This document shows, piece after piece, positions 50,391 to 61,049 of a DNA stretch of 64,000 nucleotides. Within the stretch, counting starts at the first letter, position 1. Each line of letters opens with the position of its first letter. Both the position numbers and the translations under genes were made by a program. Below the pieces are notes generated by a model. It ran no database searches. It had not been told where the DNA came from and saw only the letters and a program-made list of their open reading frames with translations. The stretch covers positions 310,001 to 374,000 of the forward strand of contig CAKMXJ010000042.1 of the NCBI GenBank assembly GCA_928724745.1. Reading direction: 5' to 3'. This DNA is from Anthracocystis setariae. Lineage: Eukaryota > Basidiomycota > Ustilaginomycetes > Ustilaginales > Ustilaginaceae.

Positions 50391-52418
50391 ATGAGCTCAG
50401 GCTCTTCCAAGAAACTACCGCGCTCATCATCTTCGCCACCACCACCACCAATACCACTAGTCTCACCATTCAAAGCGACAAATACCTCCGCTTCATCCCC
50501 ATGTCCCTCACCCACATCCGCGGCCCAATCATCGGGCACTTTCACACCACAAGACTGTGAAGCATGTCAGACCACGCGTCAATTCATCCCCCGCATCTCC
50601 TCCCCCTCCCACATCATGATCTCCCTCCGGCTACTCTTCTCGCACCCCTCTCGACGAGCAGTCCTCTTCACCAATTGGATCCACATCCCGCTCGGCATCA
50701 CCTTCCTGCTCGTCCTCGTGTGGGCAATCAAACAAGCCATGGACCACGCCCCCTTCCGCTTTCCCTCCCCCGTCATCGCCATGCTCGTCAACTTCCTCAC
50801 CTTGCTCGTCCTCGACTACCTCTCCAAATTCCACCCGAACAGTGCAGAGAAGCCACTGCTGCGACCCGCACTCAAACTGCTCGAAGCACCGTGTGACTTT
50901 TGTCTCAAGTACATGTCGGTCATGTTCACGCCGAGCTTTATCTTGATTCCGGCGAGGGAGGTGATAGGGGGCAGAGAGATCGGGTTGATTGCAGCGTGGT
51001 TTGCAGGGTCTCAGGTGCTGGCGCTGCTGTTTCCCGTGGGTTTGCATAAGGGGATTCGTGCGGTCAGGAGGAGGGTGTCGAGTGGGAGGCGGGATAGTTT
51101 GGCTACGCTGGTAGGTGATGTGAGTGCGGAGAAGGTGGATGGGAAAGAGGGCAAAGGTAAGAATGTTGAACAAGCCCTTTTGTCAAGTGAAGCAGCGCCC
51201 AAGATGAAGGATCTCGCACAGAAAGAGCGTATAGAGCCTCAAAAGCCGAGTAGGTTGCTCGTTAGGGCTGGGACGTTTAGCCTTCGCTCTCCACACCGCG
51301 CGCTCAGCTCGTCAATCAGACCGCAAAGCGCATCTTCGGCGCCACTATCACCGACATTTGACGAATACATTTTTACAACTCGCCAAGAACAACTCGGTCA
51401 ACGTCGACAAGTCGACGCGCTTGCACCTCACGAGAGACGACCCAGCATGGCTGACAGTGAACACACAGTTACGGGTGACAATAACGAATTCACGCGCTCC
51501 CAAGAGCAGGAGCCGGATGCGATTGACCGCCTCTCTGGGCGTATCAACGACTCGCTCCCCTGGCTCGTGACTGGTCTTCTGTTGATCTCGGGAATGCCCG
51601 TCTTTTACTGCCTCGATATCTCCCTGCCACTCTTCCTGGCGGTGAATGTGTTGACCTTCCTATGTTCCATCACGCTTGTCCCCGTTCGAGTGCGTCGATA
51701 CGCGCACCCAATCCTAACCACCTCGATCGCTACCGTCCTAACCCTCTGGGCGCTTGGCGCGATGAGGAGGTGGACGCTGAAACAGACACTGGCATCGTAC
51801 TCGGTGGATGCCAAATACACGGTCCTCTGGGACCCCTCTGGCTACACCGGCGCTGTGATCGGTGCAGGCGACATCCTCATCTCCACCCTAGACGCTGGCA
51901 TCGTTGCACTTGCTATCCCCATGTATCGCTACCGTCATGACCTGTGGCTTCACCTCTTCGACATGCTCGTCGTCCTCCTCCCCTGTGCGACGCTCAGTCT
52001 CTTCCTCTGGCCAAGCATAGCGGCGCTCATCGGAATCCAATCCGACCGCGCGCTAAGCTTCGTCAGCCGCTTCATGTCCACGCCACTCGCCATCGAATGC
52101 TCCCAAGCCATCGGCGCAGACCAAAGTCTCACCGTCGTCCTCGTCGTCATCACGGGCATCCTCATCTCGATCTTCAAAGACCCCTTCTTCCGAATGTGCC
52201 GTCTAAACCCCAACCCCAACGATAACAACGATGACCAGGATCACCTAACCATCGGAATCGCCATGGGTAGCACAGCCGGCGCCATCGGTGCATCCAGTCT
52301 TCTCTCGCAACCGCGTTGCATGGCCATCGCAAGCCTCTCGTTCGTCCTCTTCGGCGCGATCATGCTCATCCTAGTCGCTATACCCCCCATCGTATCCACT
52401 CTCCACCAACTAGTCTAG
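50391..52418 (+). CDS. LrgA/LrgB-like fused membrane transporter
   Basis: 675-aa multi-span membrane protein. After a Ser/Pro-rich N-terminus, residues about 95-225 form an LrgA/CidA-like domain of four spans (PSPVIAMLVNFLTLLVLDYL, CLKYMSVMFTPSFILIPARE, IGLIAAWFAGSQVLALLFPVGL). A charged linker of about 160 residues follows. Residues about 385-670 are LrgB-like: SGYTGAVIGAGDILISTLDAGIVALAIPMYRYR, LSFVSRFMSTPLAIECSQAIGADQSLTVVLVVITGI, and GIAMGSTAGAIGASSLL. In bacteria LrgA and LrgB are separate proteins linked to murein hydrolase control. In plants the fused PLGG1 moves glycolate and glycerate across the chloroplast envelope. The substrate and membrane in a fungus are unknown. No clear organelle signal seen. 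Confidence 0.82.
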   Translation: MSSGSSKKLPRSSSSPPPPPIPLVSPFKATNTSASSPCPSPTSAAQSSGTFTPQDCEACQTTRQFIPRISSPSHIMISLRLLFSHPSRRAVLFTNWIHIPLGITFLLVLVWAIKQAMDHAPFRFPSPVIAMLVNFLTLLVLDYLSKFHPNSAEKPLLRPALKLLEAPCDFCLKYMSVMFTPSFILIPAREVIGGREIGLIAAWFAGSQVLALLFPVGLHKGIRAVRRRVSSGRRDSLATLVGDVSAEKVDGKEGKGKNVEQALLSSEAAPKMKDLAQKERIEPQKPSRLLVRAGTFSLRSPHRALSSSIRPQSASSAPLSPTFDEYIFTTRQEQLGQRRQVDALAPHERRPSMADSEHTVTGDNNEFTRSQEQEPDAIDRLSGRINDSLPWLVTGLLLISGMPVFYCLDISLPLFLAVNVLTFLCSITLVPVRVRRYAHPILTTSIATVLTLWALGAMRRWTLKQTLASYSVDAKYTVLWDPSGYTGAVIGAGDILISTLDAGIVALAIPMYRYRHDLWLHLFDMLVVLLPCATLSLFLWPSIAALIGIQSDRALSFVSRFMSTPLAIECSQAIGADQSLTVVLVVITGILISIFKDPFFRMCRLNPNPNDNNDDQDHLTIGIAMGSTAGAIGASSLLSQPRCMAIASLSFVLFGAIMLILVAIPPIVSTLHQLV

Positions 52419-52495
52419 TCTAGTCTAGAATACTTGGATTAGAGCAACGAACATTGTACAGATTAAAACAAAACAAAACCAAAAAAAACGAAAAC

Positions 52496-54946
52496 TTAGG
52501 CATTTGGTAGAGGCGTGATGTAGCCCGTGAGCAGGAACGGTAGACCGTGTTTGCTCAACTTTGCCTCAAACGTAATGATGACACGTCTACGGACCACGAC
52601 AGGTCCACCATCGCCACAAACCTTACCCTGCAACAATTCGCCCGTCCTCGGGTCGATGCCAGGCTTATCGAACAACAACAAACTCCTATCCACTTCCAGC
52701 GTCGCATACTGGGATGGCGCGGTCTCCAACTTTCCCGTCGCCTCCTTGGCATACTTGGCCCACATATCAACACAATCCTGCTCGGTCACGAGCTGGTAAT
52801 GACAAATCTGCCCACCCTCGAACAAACTTTTAGGTAACTGGAACAGCTTACATGCTGGTTCGTTGGCAGCGTAGATCTCGCCGGTCCTGCGGGCGACGAT
52901 CATGGGGATCGGGATCATCTCGAGCACGTTGGCCTGGTAGAAGTTAAGCAGTTGGTAGAAGCGATCTTCGACTGCGGTGAGTTCTTTTTCGGGTAGACTG
53001 CGTGAAAGTGCCATAAGGCCCGGTCGGATGGCAGCGAGGCTGCGATCGACTTGTTCACAGTGAGCCCTTGTGAAGCGTGAATGCATCCAGCGAGCCAATT
53101 TAGCATATCCGTATGTGTACGAGTATCCCGCCCCACCGCCACGCAGCTCGCTCGCCGTGGCGGCTTCTTCCTGCAACAGATGTTTGGGCCGTGCAGGCAG
53201 TTTGAAGCCCGAAGCGTCCACCTCGGGTTGATTCGGACTGAGCGAGATCGAATGCGAGCGTTTCAGAGGTTTCTCATGTTGGCTCGGACTGGTGGATGGA
53301 AGACCGGCCGAACCGCGACGTAGGATCGCCTGGCCTTTGGGCAGGTTCGCCATCGCCGGAGTCATTAGCAACGAGATGGGCACTTCGGCTGTGATGTCGC
53401 TGAGATCACCACCCGAGGGACCCGCCTGGATGAGTTCCTGAATCCTATTCTGCGTCGACAGGTCCAGCGACCGATTCCACGCTTCCTCCTGTTGCTGCTG
53501 AGAGATTCCTGGCGATTCGGCACGTTGCAACGGTCGCGTGCGCATCTCGAGCTTGTGCGGACTCAGAAGATCCGAAATCGGCATGCTTGGTCGAAAGTCT
53601 GGATCTCTCGAAGTAGCACCTGGGATCTGCAATCCGAACGTCCTGTCACCATGCGCGATCAGATCGATCTCGGACCCCATCCGACGTCGAATCGATGAAG
53701 ACGCCGCCGACGACGACAAGCTATCCGCCTCGGACATGGAATCCGTCTCAGCCGTTAGCGCCTGCGATCCTTCCTCCCTTCTCCTCCTGGCACGTGCAGC
53801 CTGACGAGCCTCCTCGAATTTGCCCTTATTCGCCGACGCGCCCGTCGCGGTCGATGAAGTCGTCGATGCCGCCTGGTTGCTCGAACCAGCGCCGGACGAA
53901 GTGGCTGGTTCGGCATCTCTACACAGATGCGAAATGCCACGCTTGACGCAACGCTTGCACGGCCTCGCCTCTTCACACGGCATGTGACTGCGCTTGCAAA
54001 ACACACACGCCTTCTTGACCTTCTTCCTGCTCTCCTTCCTCGGCGCAACACTTTCCGAACCCAGCATGGCATCGTTAGGATCAGCACACTCGCCCTCCAA
54101 CTCGTCGTCGACACCTCCGACGCCCATGGTCTTGGAAGCATCTGAATCGCCTTGTTCGAACATATACTTGAACTGCTTCTTGCGCTTTCTCGTCATGGCC
54201 GATGCAGAAGATCTGGCAGGCAGCGAGGCTAACGACATGCCTGTTCTCGACGCATCGTAGGTGACGTCGCGAGCATCTCGAGCTGCCTGGATCGGTGCAT
54301 ACCGTGCATGGGCATGGTCGGACATACCGGCACCGTACCCATCTCGATTATGACCATACGCACCGCGATCTCGCTCGTCGGAGGGTGAAACTACTTGAGG
54401 TCGGCAATGAGCCATGGATCTGTCATCGGGATGCGCGTGTCGATGCGTAAATGCGGCTTGATCAGGATGTGGCTGGATCATGTGCGAAGAATCATGAGCA
54501 TGATGCGAACGTGCAGGTGGCGGATGATCGGGATAGTGCTGGACATGGTCTCGCGGATCGACAGAGGCGGCAGTGTACCGAGCAGAGTAAGCCGACTGTG
54601 ATGCGCGATGATGTTCACGCTCCTGAAAGTATTGCGGACGATTGCGTGGATCCGGGTTGGCAAACTCTAATGCATCACGAGCACGCTCCTGATGAGAACG
54701 CGGAGGCAGATGATGTGGACGCTGAGAAGCGTATCGGTCGATTTGAACCACTCGATGATCTAGTGGAGGTGGTTTGGAATGGTATGCATGGGTAGGGCCG
54801 TAGTCATGAGATGGTTTCATCGAGTCTTGGGGCAAGCCGGATGGCTGCGTGGACGAGAAGCGTGGTTGCCTGGTAGATGGTGATTGACGCTGCTCTGGCT
54901 GCGCCTGGTCGGCATGTGGACGGTAGCCGGGTTGATGAGGATCCAT
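52496..54946 (-). CDS. Ert1/AcuK-type zinc-cluster transcription factor with PAS domain
   Basis: 816-aa predicted nuclear regulator. At about residues 310-342 lies a Zn2Cys6 cluster with spacing C-x2-C-x6-C-x5-C-x2-C-x8-C (ACVFCKRSHMPCEEARPCKRC, then VKRGISHLC), the exact pattern of Ert1/Rds2/AcuK factors that switch on gluconeogenesis genes. The C-terminal 170 residues contain a PAS-like domain (PIPMIVARRTGEIYAANEPACKLFQLP, QLVTEQDCVDMWAKYAKEA, ITFEAKLSKHGLPFLLTGYITPLPNA), another family hallmark. The N-terminus is His/Pro/Arg-rich and disordered, and a Ser/Ala linker joins both domains. ATG 54946 is the first in frame. It converges on the LrgAB-like gene (77 bp apart). Target genes are inferred only from the family. 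Confidence 0.9.
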   Translation of the reverse strand: MDPHQPGYRPHADQAQPEQRQSPSTRQPRFSSTQPSGLPQDSMKPSHDYGPTHAYHSKPPPLDHRVVQIDRYASQRPHHLPPRSHQERARDALEFANPDPRNRPQYFQEREHHRASQSAYSARYTAASVDPRDHVQHYPDHPPPARSHHAHDSSHMIQPHPDQAAFTHRHAHPDDRSMAHCRPQVVSPSDERDRGAYGHNRDGYGAGMSDHAHARYAPIQAARDARDVTYDASRTGMSLASLPARSSASAMTRKRKKQFKYMFEQGDSDASKTMGVGGVDDELEGECADPNDAMLGSESVAPRKESRKKVKKACVFCKRSHMPCEEARPCKRCVKRGISHLCRDAEPATSSGAGSSNQAASTTSSTATGASANKGKFEEARQAARARRRREEGSQALTAETDSMSEADSLSSSAASSSIRRRMGSEIDLIAHGDRTFGLQIPGATSRDPDFRPSMPISDLLSPHKLEMRTRPLQRAESPGISQQQQEEAWNRSLDLSTQNRIQELIQAGPSGGDLSDITAEVPISLLMTPAMANLPKGQAILRRGSAGLPSTSPSQHEKPLKRSHSISLSPNQPEVDASGFKLPARPKHLLQEEAATASELRGGGAGYSYTYGYAKLARWMHSRFTRAHCEQVDRSLAAIRPGLMALSRSLPEKELTAVEDRFYQLLNFYQANVLEMIPIPMIVARRTGEIYAANEPACKLFQLPKSLFEGGQICHYQLVTEQDCVDMWAKYAKEATGKLETAPSQYATLEVDRSLLLFDKPGIDPRTGELLQGKVCGDGGPVVVRRRVIITFEAKLSKHGLPFLLTGYITPLPNA

Positions 54947-57110
54947 GGTAATCAGATCTAACGCCAACAGCTCTGCGCTCGCAAAGTCGACAATGCCAGA
55001 GCCAGACTAGCAGCGAGGCTCCGACAGATCGGTTGCGGGTTGAGCACGTTTGCTGAAAGCTATTCTGCAACCAATGTGGTTGTAATGACGACGATGACGC
55101 CGCGGTGATTGATGGTGGGTAAAACGGGGTCGCGCTGTCAGGAGGGTAGCAGAAGCATGAGATCGAGTTGTTGTCGCATAGGTGATGACAATGGAGCCAG
55201 ACGTGTTAGCATCAAGATGGTGTAGCAATGTCGGAAAGATTCGCAACGGGCAACGGTGACGGCGAGAAAAGACGATGCAAGCGGGCGCTGGAGAGAACGA
55301 GATGAGAACCAAAAAGAAGAATGCGAAAGTGAGACGCAAGTATTGCAAGAGTTGGGAGCGTACGGTGCGAGCGACGGGGGGGATGCCACGAGGCTGTGGT
55401 ATGTGAGAAGATACTGTCGAACAACAAGCTGCACTTGCTTGGAACGAATAGGGTTGCGCCGATGATGGTAGGGACCGTAGTGTAGCGCGCGGATCGACAG
55501 GCGGTGTGGACCAGGGTCGGAAGACAAAAAGGTGTAATGAGCGGAAGCTTGGGCGCGAAGAGAGAGTGATGGGTAAAGTTTTGCGTGTGCACGCGGGAGG
55601 CGGATGGGACTAGACTACCGAGACGATGTCTGAGGCACCTGCAAAGGCATGCAAAGGAAAGATGGAGCTGAGACAATTTGAGCGCTAGAAGAGGTGCGGG
55701 TAAGTGTGATGAGATTTTGGCGACATGCCAGATGGCAGGTAACCCGCGTAAAGCAAGCTAACCGAACGGCAAAGCGAGGTTAGTAACGGAGTGACGCGCA
55801 CGCACGAGGTGAGATGGCAAAGGAGGAACGGAAGGCGACAAGAGATACAGTAGCATCCGAGTTTCTTGGATCCAAGCTTTGCTGGGAAGGGACGAGACGA
55901 GAGGAGAAATGGGTGTGTGTCGGTGTACAGACACACCAAACCGATGAGAAGGCGAGCGACGCAAGCGACGCAAGCGAAAAGAACAGCAGCGACAGCCAAA
56001 GTCAAGGAAAAGTACAGAGATGCAAGAGGGGCCCGACCCTCGGACAATCAAGAAAGGAAAGAAAGGGAGAGACCAAGTAGGGTAACAATGGATATGCGAA
56101 CTAGTTGCCGAATGGGTCCTTTGCAGTGCATCAATTGTGCTAGCTTGGCAGCGCGCCGATGGCAAAGTGCAGGCTCCGATGCAGCTTCTGCAGACGCTGC
56201 CAAACAAGTGGGTTTTTGAGTAAGTGGGATCTTGTCATACAGACAGACGAACAAGCACGGCTTGGGATGTTGTACAGTACTGTATAGGCTCGTGTCGCAG
56301 ATCTCAAAGCGCAGATTGTGTTGGAAATGGCCGAGATTAAAAGCGGAAACTTTGTCTCATCATCTGCTGCTGCTGCTCAAACAGTATTGTACAATACAAT
56401 ACATTACAATACGACCCAGTGCAAGGCAGTAGACTGCAGTGTCCAAAGACGTGCCGGCACGGGCGGAGAATTGGGTAGCCGAGTGGAGTACGCCACCGCC
56501 GACGAACTTTGTTTACAGGAACCAGGCGCGTGGGGTGGGCGCCGCGCTGAGCGGATATCAAGAAAGTACAGTAAGGCGATAGTAGCAAAATGAGCACGCA
56601 GCATAGAACCGAATCGCTACCACCACACCGACAAAACCGATTGGGGCGGCGAACAAAACTAACCTTGGGCTACCGAGCTACAATACTGAGGTGAGATCAA
56701 GAAAGGCCGTTGCACTTGAGTCTGCATCGGCATCTTCCCCTGCAAATGCATGCAAGTGCGGATGACGAAACCGCATTATCTCGTCGCCTGAGAAGGAACA
56801 AGCAAAAAGATCAATCTCGGAAAAACGTTTAGTGGCGTGTGAATGCGAACCAGAACAAAGGATCCCTGGCGCGGCGTTGCAGCGAGAAAAAGGAAACAAT
56901 ATATATTAAAGAAAAAAAAAGGGCCAAACTGCCAGTAAAGTACCGCACCGTACCAAAGATCGGCGGACATGGGAACAAAAGGAAACAAAAGAGCGGAGGG
57001 AACACCGAACGGATGAGCCGAACATTTGACGGTTCTGAACAAGTGCACTTTGGCTCATGCTTTGGATGCCATGCACGCACTTCAGCTTGGATTGTGTACC
57101 TTTTTGTCCA

Positions 57111-57114
<4 letters not shown>

Positions 57115-57155
<41 letters not shown>
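57115..57155 (+). repeat. (TC)n microsatellite
   Basis: About 20 TC units with one CC start. Confidence 0.9.
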
Positions 57156-57156
<1 letters not shown>

Positions 57157-59185
57157 GCGTTTTTCCTCCCCACCACACCCTCCCTATCCTTCTGACCCCT
57201 ATCCTTTTGACTGCACCAGTCTCTGTGCGCGTCCGTGTCAGCAGGCTTCTGCAGCGAGTGGTTTGCGTCTACGTGTTCAGTACAACACAGCACAGCACAA
57301 TGCAGCATGGATTGAGAGCTCCGAAAAGACAGAATGGCACATGCACACCGAGCAAACGCTTCGGTAGCGGACTTCGAAAGGCAAATCAGACTCAGAAAAC
57401 GGGACAGGCACTACTGAAACCACTCTACCTATTCGGACCGCACCGGAACGGTGTATCGGAAATACACTTGGCCAACAACCGAAGCAACGCGCCCAAAAAA
57501 AAAATTAAAACAAAAATAAAAGAGAAAAAGAAAAATTTGGCATTTCATTTTTATGCAACGTCCGCAATCGCCAAGCCGGCGAATCTGATTGGTGCGTCAT
57601 CAGCCCGCAACCATTCAAACCATTTGGTCACTTACTGCAGTGTACTGTAGTCTCAGGTTCCCGGTTGATAGTGTTTGATGTGCAGAACCGGCAGATAAGT
57701 GTTTGATTCATGTCGAATAATGGGCTGTCTCGGCTTTGTTTGTTTCTTGGCCAAAAAACGGTCGGTCGCCGTCTGCATCTCGACTCGATCTTGGACCAGC
57801 TTTGCATTTTCATGGGCACGTTTCGCTTCCGTTCTGGTGTTTCTTGTGTCATTGCGGCATGATACCATATTTGCTTTTGACATTCTGTCACTCGATCTAA
57901 ATCGCTGCCGAAGTTTATCGCAAATGGGAGCATCCCGTCATATCCGTCCGTTTCTCCGTGTTTTGCTTGCAGTGATGTCAGCTGTGAAGCCTTGAGTCCA
58001 GAACAGATGGGCCTAGGCACAACTCGGGGGCCGAAGCATTTTGGTCCGATCCGCTGCGATAGCCCGATGGTAGCTGGTGCAACAAATCAGCTTACGGACC
58101 GGCTTCCCAGTTTGGTATGATTTCCATCAATACTCTGGCAGAGCAGTTCAGAGGCAGCGAGGTAGAGTTGGCCTATTTGCGCCGTACCGGTGTTGCGGAG
58201 ATGAGCCGACACAGGCTATCACATCCTCCCCGATGATACTGTAGAACCAAAAAAAAAAAAAAACCCCATGCCAAGGCTTCAAGGCACGCCTCGTGGCTCG
58301 TTCAAAAGGACAAAGACAAGAAATAAGCGAGGAAGCAAAACGGGAACACTTACAGTACTGTACGGTACCAGCAAGATGCAATCTCGCCAATTAAACTTCT
58401 GCCTTGCTGTGTCGGAAGGCTTGCTTCCGAGATAGACAACAATAATAATAATGCGGGCAGCGATTCTTGTTGAGCACGCTTGCAAATCGTCCCGATAGCC
58501 AAACGGTCAATTCCAGGAATTCGGTGAATCCACTTAGCCTGTACAGTACTGTACAGTTACTTTACTTTCACGCTGAAAAGCTGCCGAGGTGAAGTCAACG
58601 TGGACGAACCGCGTCCGACGAATCGCATGAAATCCAGAAGAAGAGAGGAGAAAATGAACAACAAACTAAGAAGAAATCGTTAAGCGCTCGCAACACTGGC
58701 AGATTCCGATGCGATGTTTAGCACTATACTGTACTGTAGTGTACTGTAGTGTAGTGTCGGTCTCTTGCATCAGGCGGGAACGAGAACGAATCGCGTTCGA
58801 AAGGCATGCGCCAAGTCAAGCCACGCCATTCCCAGTGTAATGCCGAATCCCACCGATTTAGCGTGCTTTTCTCATGCCGCAACTTCCTACTGAAACACGC
58901 TTCTTCTGGTCGAGACCCTTGCCGCCAGCGTTTGGCGCTACTGTACCGTACCGTACAGTGTCGGGAATCTTACAGTATGTGGTTTAATGCCTTGACGATT
59001 CACCATGCCGTCTTAGATCAGTGCACGACTGCCTTGCATTACCGAAGCAGCGCCACACACTACATCGTAACCCGTCCGCCAATGCATCCGAAGCCTCTCA
59101 TGAATTCCCACCCGCAAAATGCCAGATGCGTGTGCCTCGGCTGGTGTGTGGGTACAGCAGCAGAGTGGCGGTGCAGGCAACTCTC

Positions 59186-59212
<27 letters not shown>
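59186..59212 (+). repeat. (GA)n microsatellite
   Basis: About 13 GA units. Confidence 0.9.
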
Positions 59213-59216
<4 letters not shown>

Positions 59217-60614
59217 GGTTTTATCGCAGATGCATTTGCATCAAGACTTTCGGCAGTGTACCGAGGTAGACAAGCGATGCAGTACCACGGGCCGATCACG
59301 GTTCGGCTGGATTGCACATGGCTCAGATTTTCGGACGCAATCCTCCCTGCACGTGTAGTGCTGCCGAGGCAGGAAACCAAGCAACCTCACCCATATAGTA
59401 TACTGTATATTGCATTGAGTGGGAACAAAAGAATTGGTGTGGATCCGTCGGGTGCCAGCCATCCAGTACAGAAACGATAGCTTTTGCACCGGCGATGATG
59501 CAGGTACTGCACTGCACTGCACTGCACTGTACTGATAATGATGATGATGATGATGATGTTGTTGTTGTTTTTGTGATTCAGTCTTGCTCGGGTCATGCTG
59601 CTGTGTTTGCTGGGCAATGCAGACGCGGGGCAAAACCTCGTCCATCACCCCAATTTCAGAAGCGAATGGTAGGAGTTTCAAACACAGTATCCATTGTTCA
59701 GCCAAACATAGCTTTAATCAACCGGCAATTGTACAATCAATAGTCAAGCACGTAGCTGTAGCAATCTGTATCCAAAGCGACCACTTTTTGCACGTTGGAG
59801 CTGCCAGGAGTAAGCTTGTGATGGGTGTCGGAGATCGAGACCATCCTCGGGTGACTCAACCTGACGAGATACTGTACTTGTTTCACCGACAACTTCCTCT
59901 ATACAGTACAGTCAACATACTGTACAGTATTGGACGGATATGAAACAAGGGTTGTTTGCAAAGTGAAATCGAAAAATGGCCTGGACGGTGAAGCTGAGTC
60001 GGTCGCCAGAGTTGCACCGAGCATCACCGCTTGATTAGACCATGCCACTGTGCGTCCAAGCCGATTTACAATTCAAGCGTTTGCCCCCAAAAAGGATGCG
60101 GCTAGCACGTTCAAGGCCCTAGCGAGACACATGATTGACCGGCGAGCATACACTGTCGCCGTTTGTACTGTATCAATCCTGCAGCATACCAAAAAGAGAA
60201 AACTTGGATGGAAAATAAAGGGCAAAGCTACTGTCCAATACAGTACTGCAACCTTACCGCGGCAGGGCGAGTTTAAATCGGAGCATTGGCGGCGATAACC
60301 CAAGTTTGAGTCCGCTGCCACCGGTGTATTTGCATACTCGACTACTTTTCTGTTTACTTGCCGCTTGAGCCAGCTCTGGTTCGCTACTCGTTCGTTCATC
60401 GTTCTCGTCCTACTGCGCCGTGGAACATGCATGCTTTGATTTCATCCTCAGTCATTCGTTTGCATTGATTTCATCCTTGCCAGTTGATTTGGACTGACAC
60501 ATCCTGTCGAAACGAATCCTCCTCCTTCTCACGGACGACTCACACTCGAAGGATACAGCCAACTGCATCCCATATCGGGACCGACGGAATCGACAATCGA
60601 GCACGGCATGACGG

Positions 60615-60615
<1 letters not shown>

Positions 60616-60655
<40 letters not shown>
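60616..60655 (+). repeat. (GA)n microsatellite
   Basis: About 19 GA units with one AA interruption. Confidence 0.9.
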
Positions 60656-60658
<3 letters not shown>

Positions 60659-60904
60659 AATTTGGGTTATGCGAAAAGCGGCGTACCGATAATCCGGTGG
60701 GTAGGGTCAGTTAAGCGAACCGAGTTTTGGTCAATTGATGATTCCTGGGAAGCGACCCAAGTCTGGGCGCTTGTCGGAGTCTGGATTGTCGTTTTGCAAA
60801 CCGACGGGATGGCGGCAGTCGGGCCGCTGATAACGCTCTAACAACGAACCCACCCAAAGAAATCTCCCCACCAGTGCTATGAACCGATCGATCCACTTGC
60901 ATCC

Positions 60905-61017
60905 TCACCTGCTGCGCTTTGCCTGGACGATGCAGTAATGCTTCAGCAGCATATCGATTTCCTCCACTTCATCGAGACCCTCTAGCCTCGACAACCTTTT
61001 TCATCAACACAAACAGA

Positions 61018-61049
<32 letters not shown>

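Larger units (their letters stand above)
54947..60904. other. 6-kb gene-poor region, repeat- and motif-rich
   Basis: No credible gene on either strand. The left kilobase probably holds the promoter and a long leader of the Ert1-like gene. Beyond that: (TC)n at 57115-57155, (AG)n at 59186-59212 and 60616-60655, a TGATGATGA tract near 59537-59558, and an A-run near 58249-58263. TACTGTAC/GTACAGTA-type motifs occur near 56270, 58352, 58540, 58727, 58940, 59400, 59505, 59872-59935, 60165 and 60238. Confidence 0.5.

Noticed and set aside
58490..58560. tRNA-like stretch (GATAGCCAAACGGTCAATTCC)
   Set aside because: No matching acceptor stem or T arm could be found.
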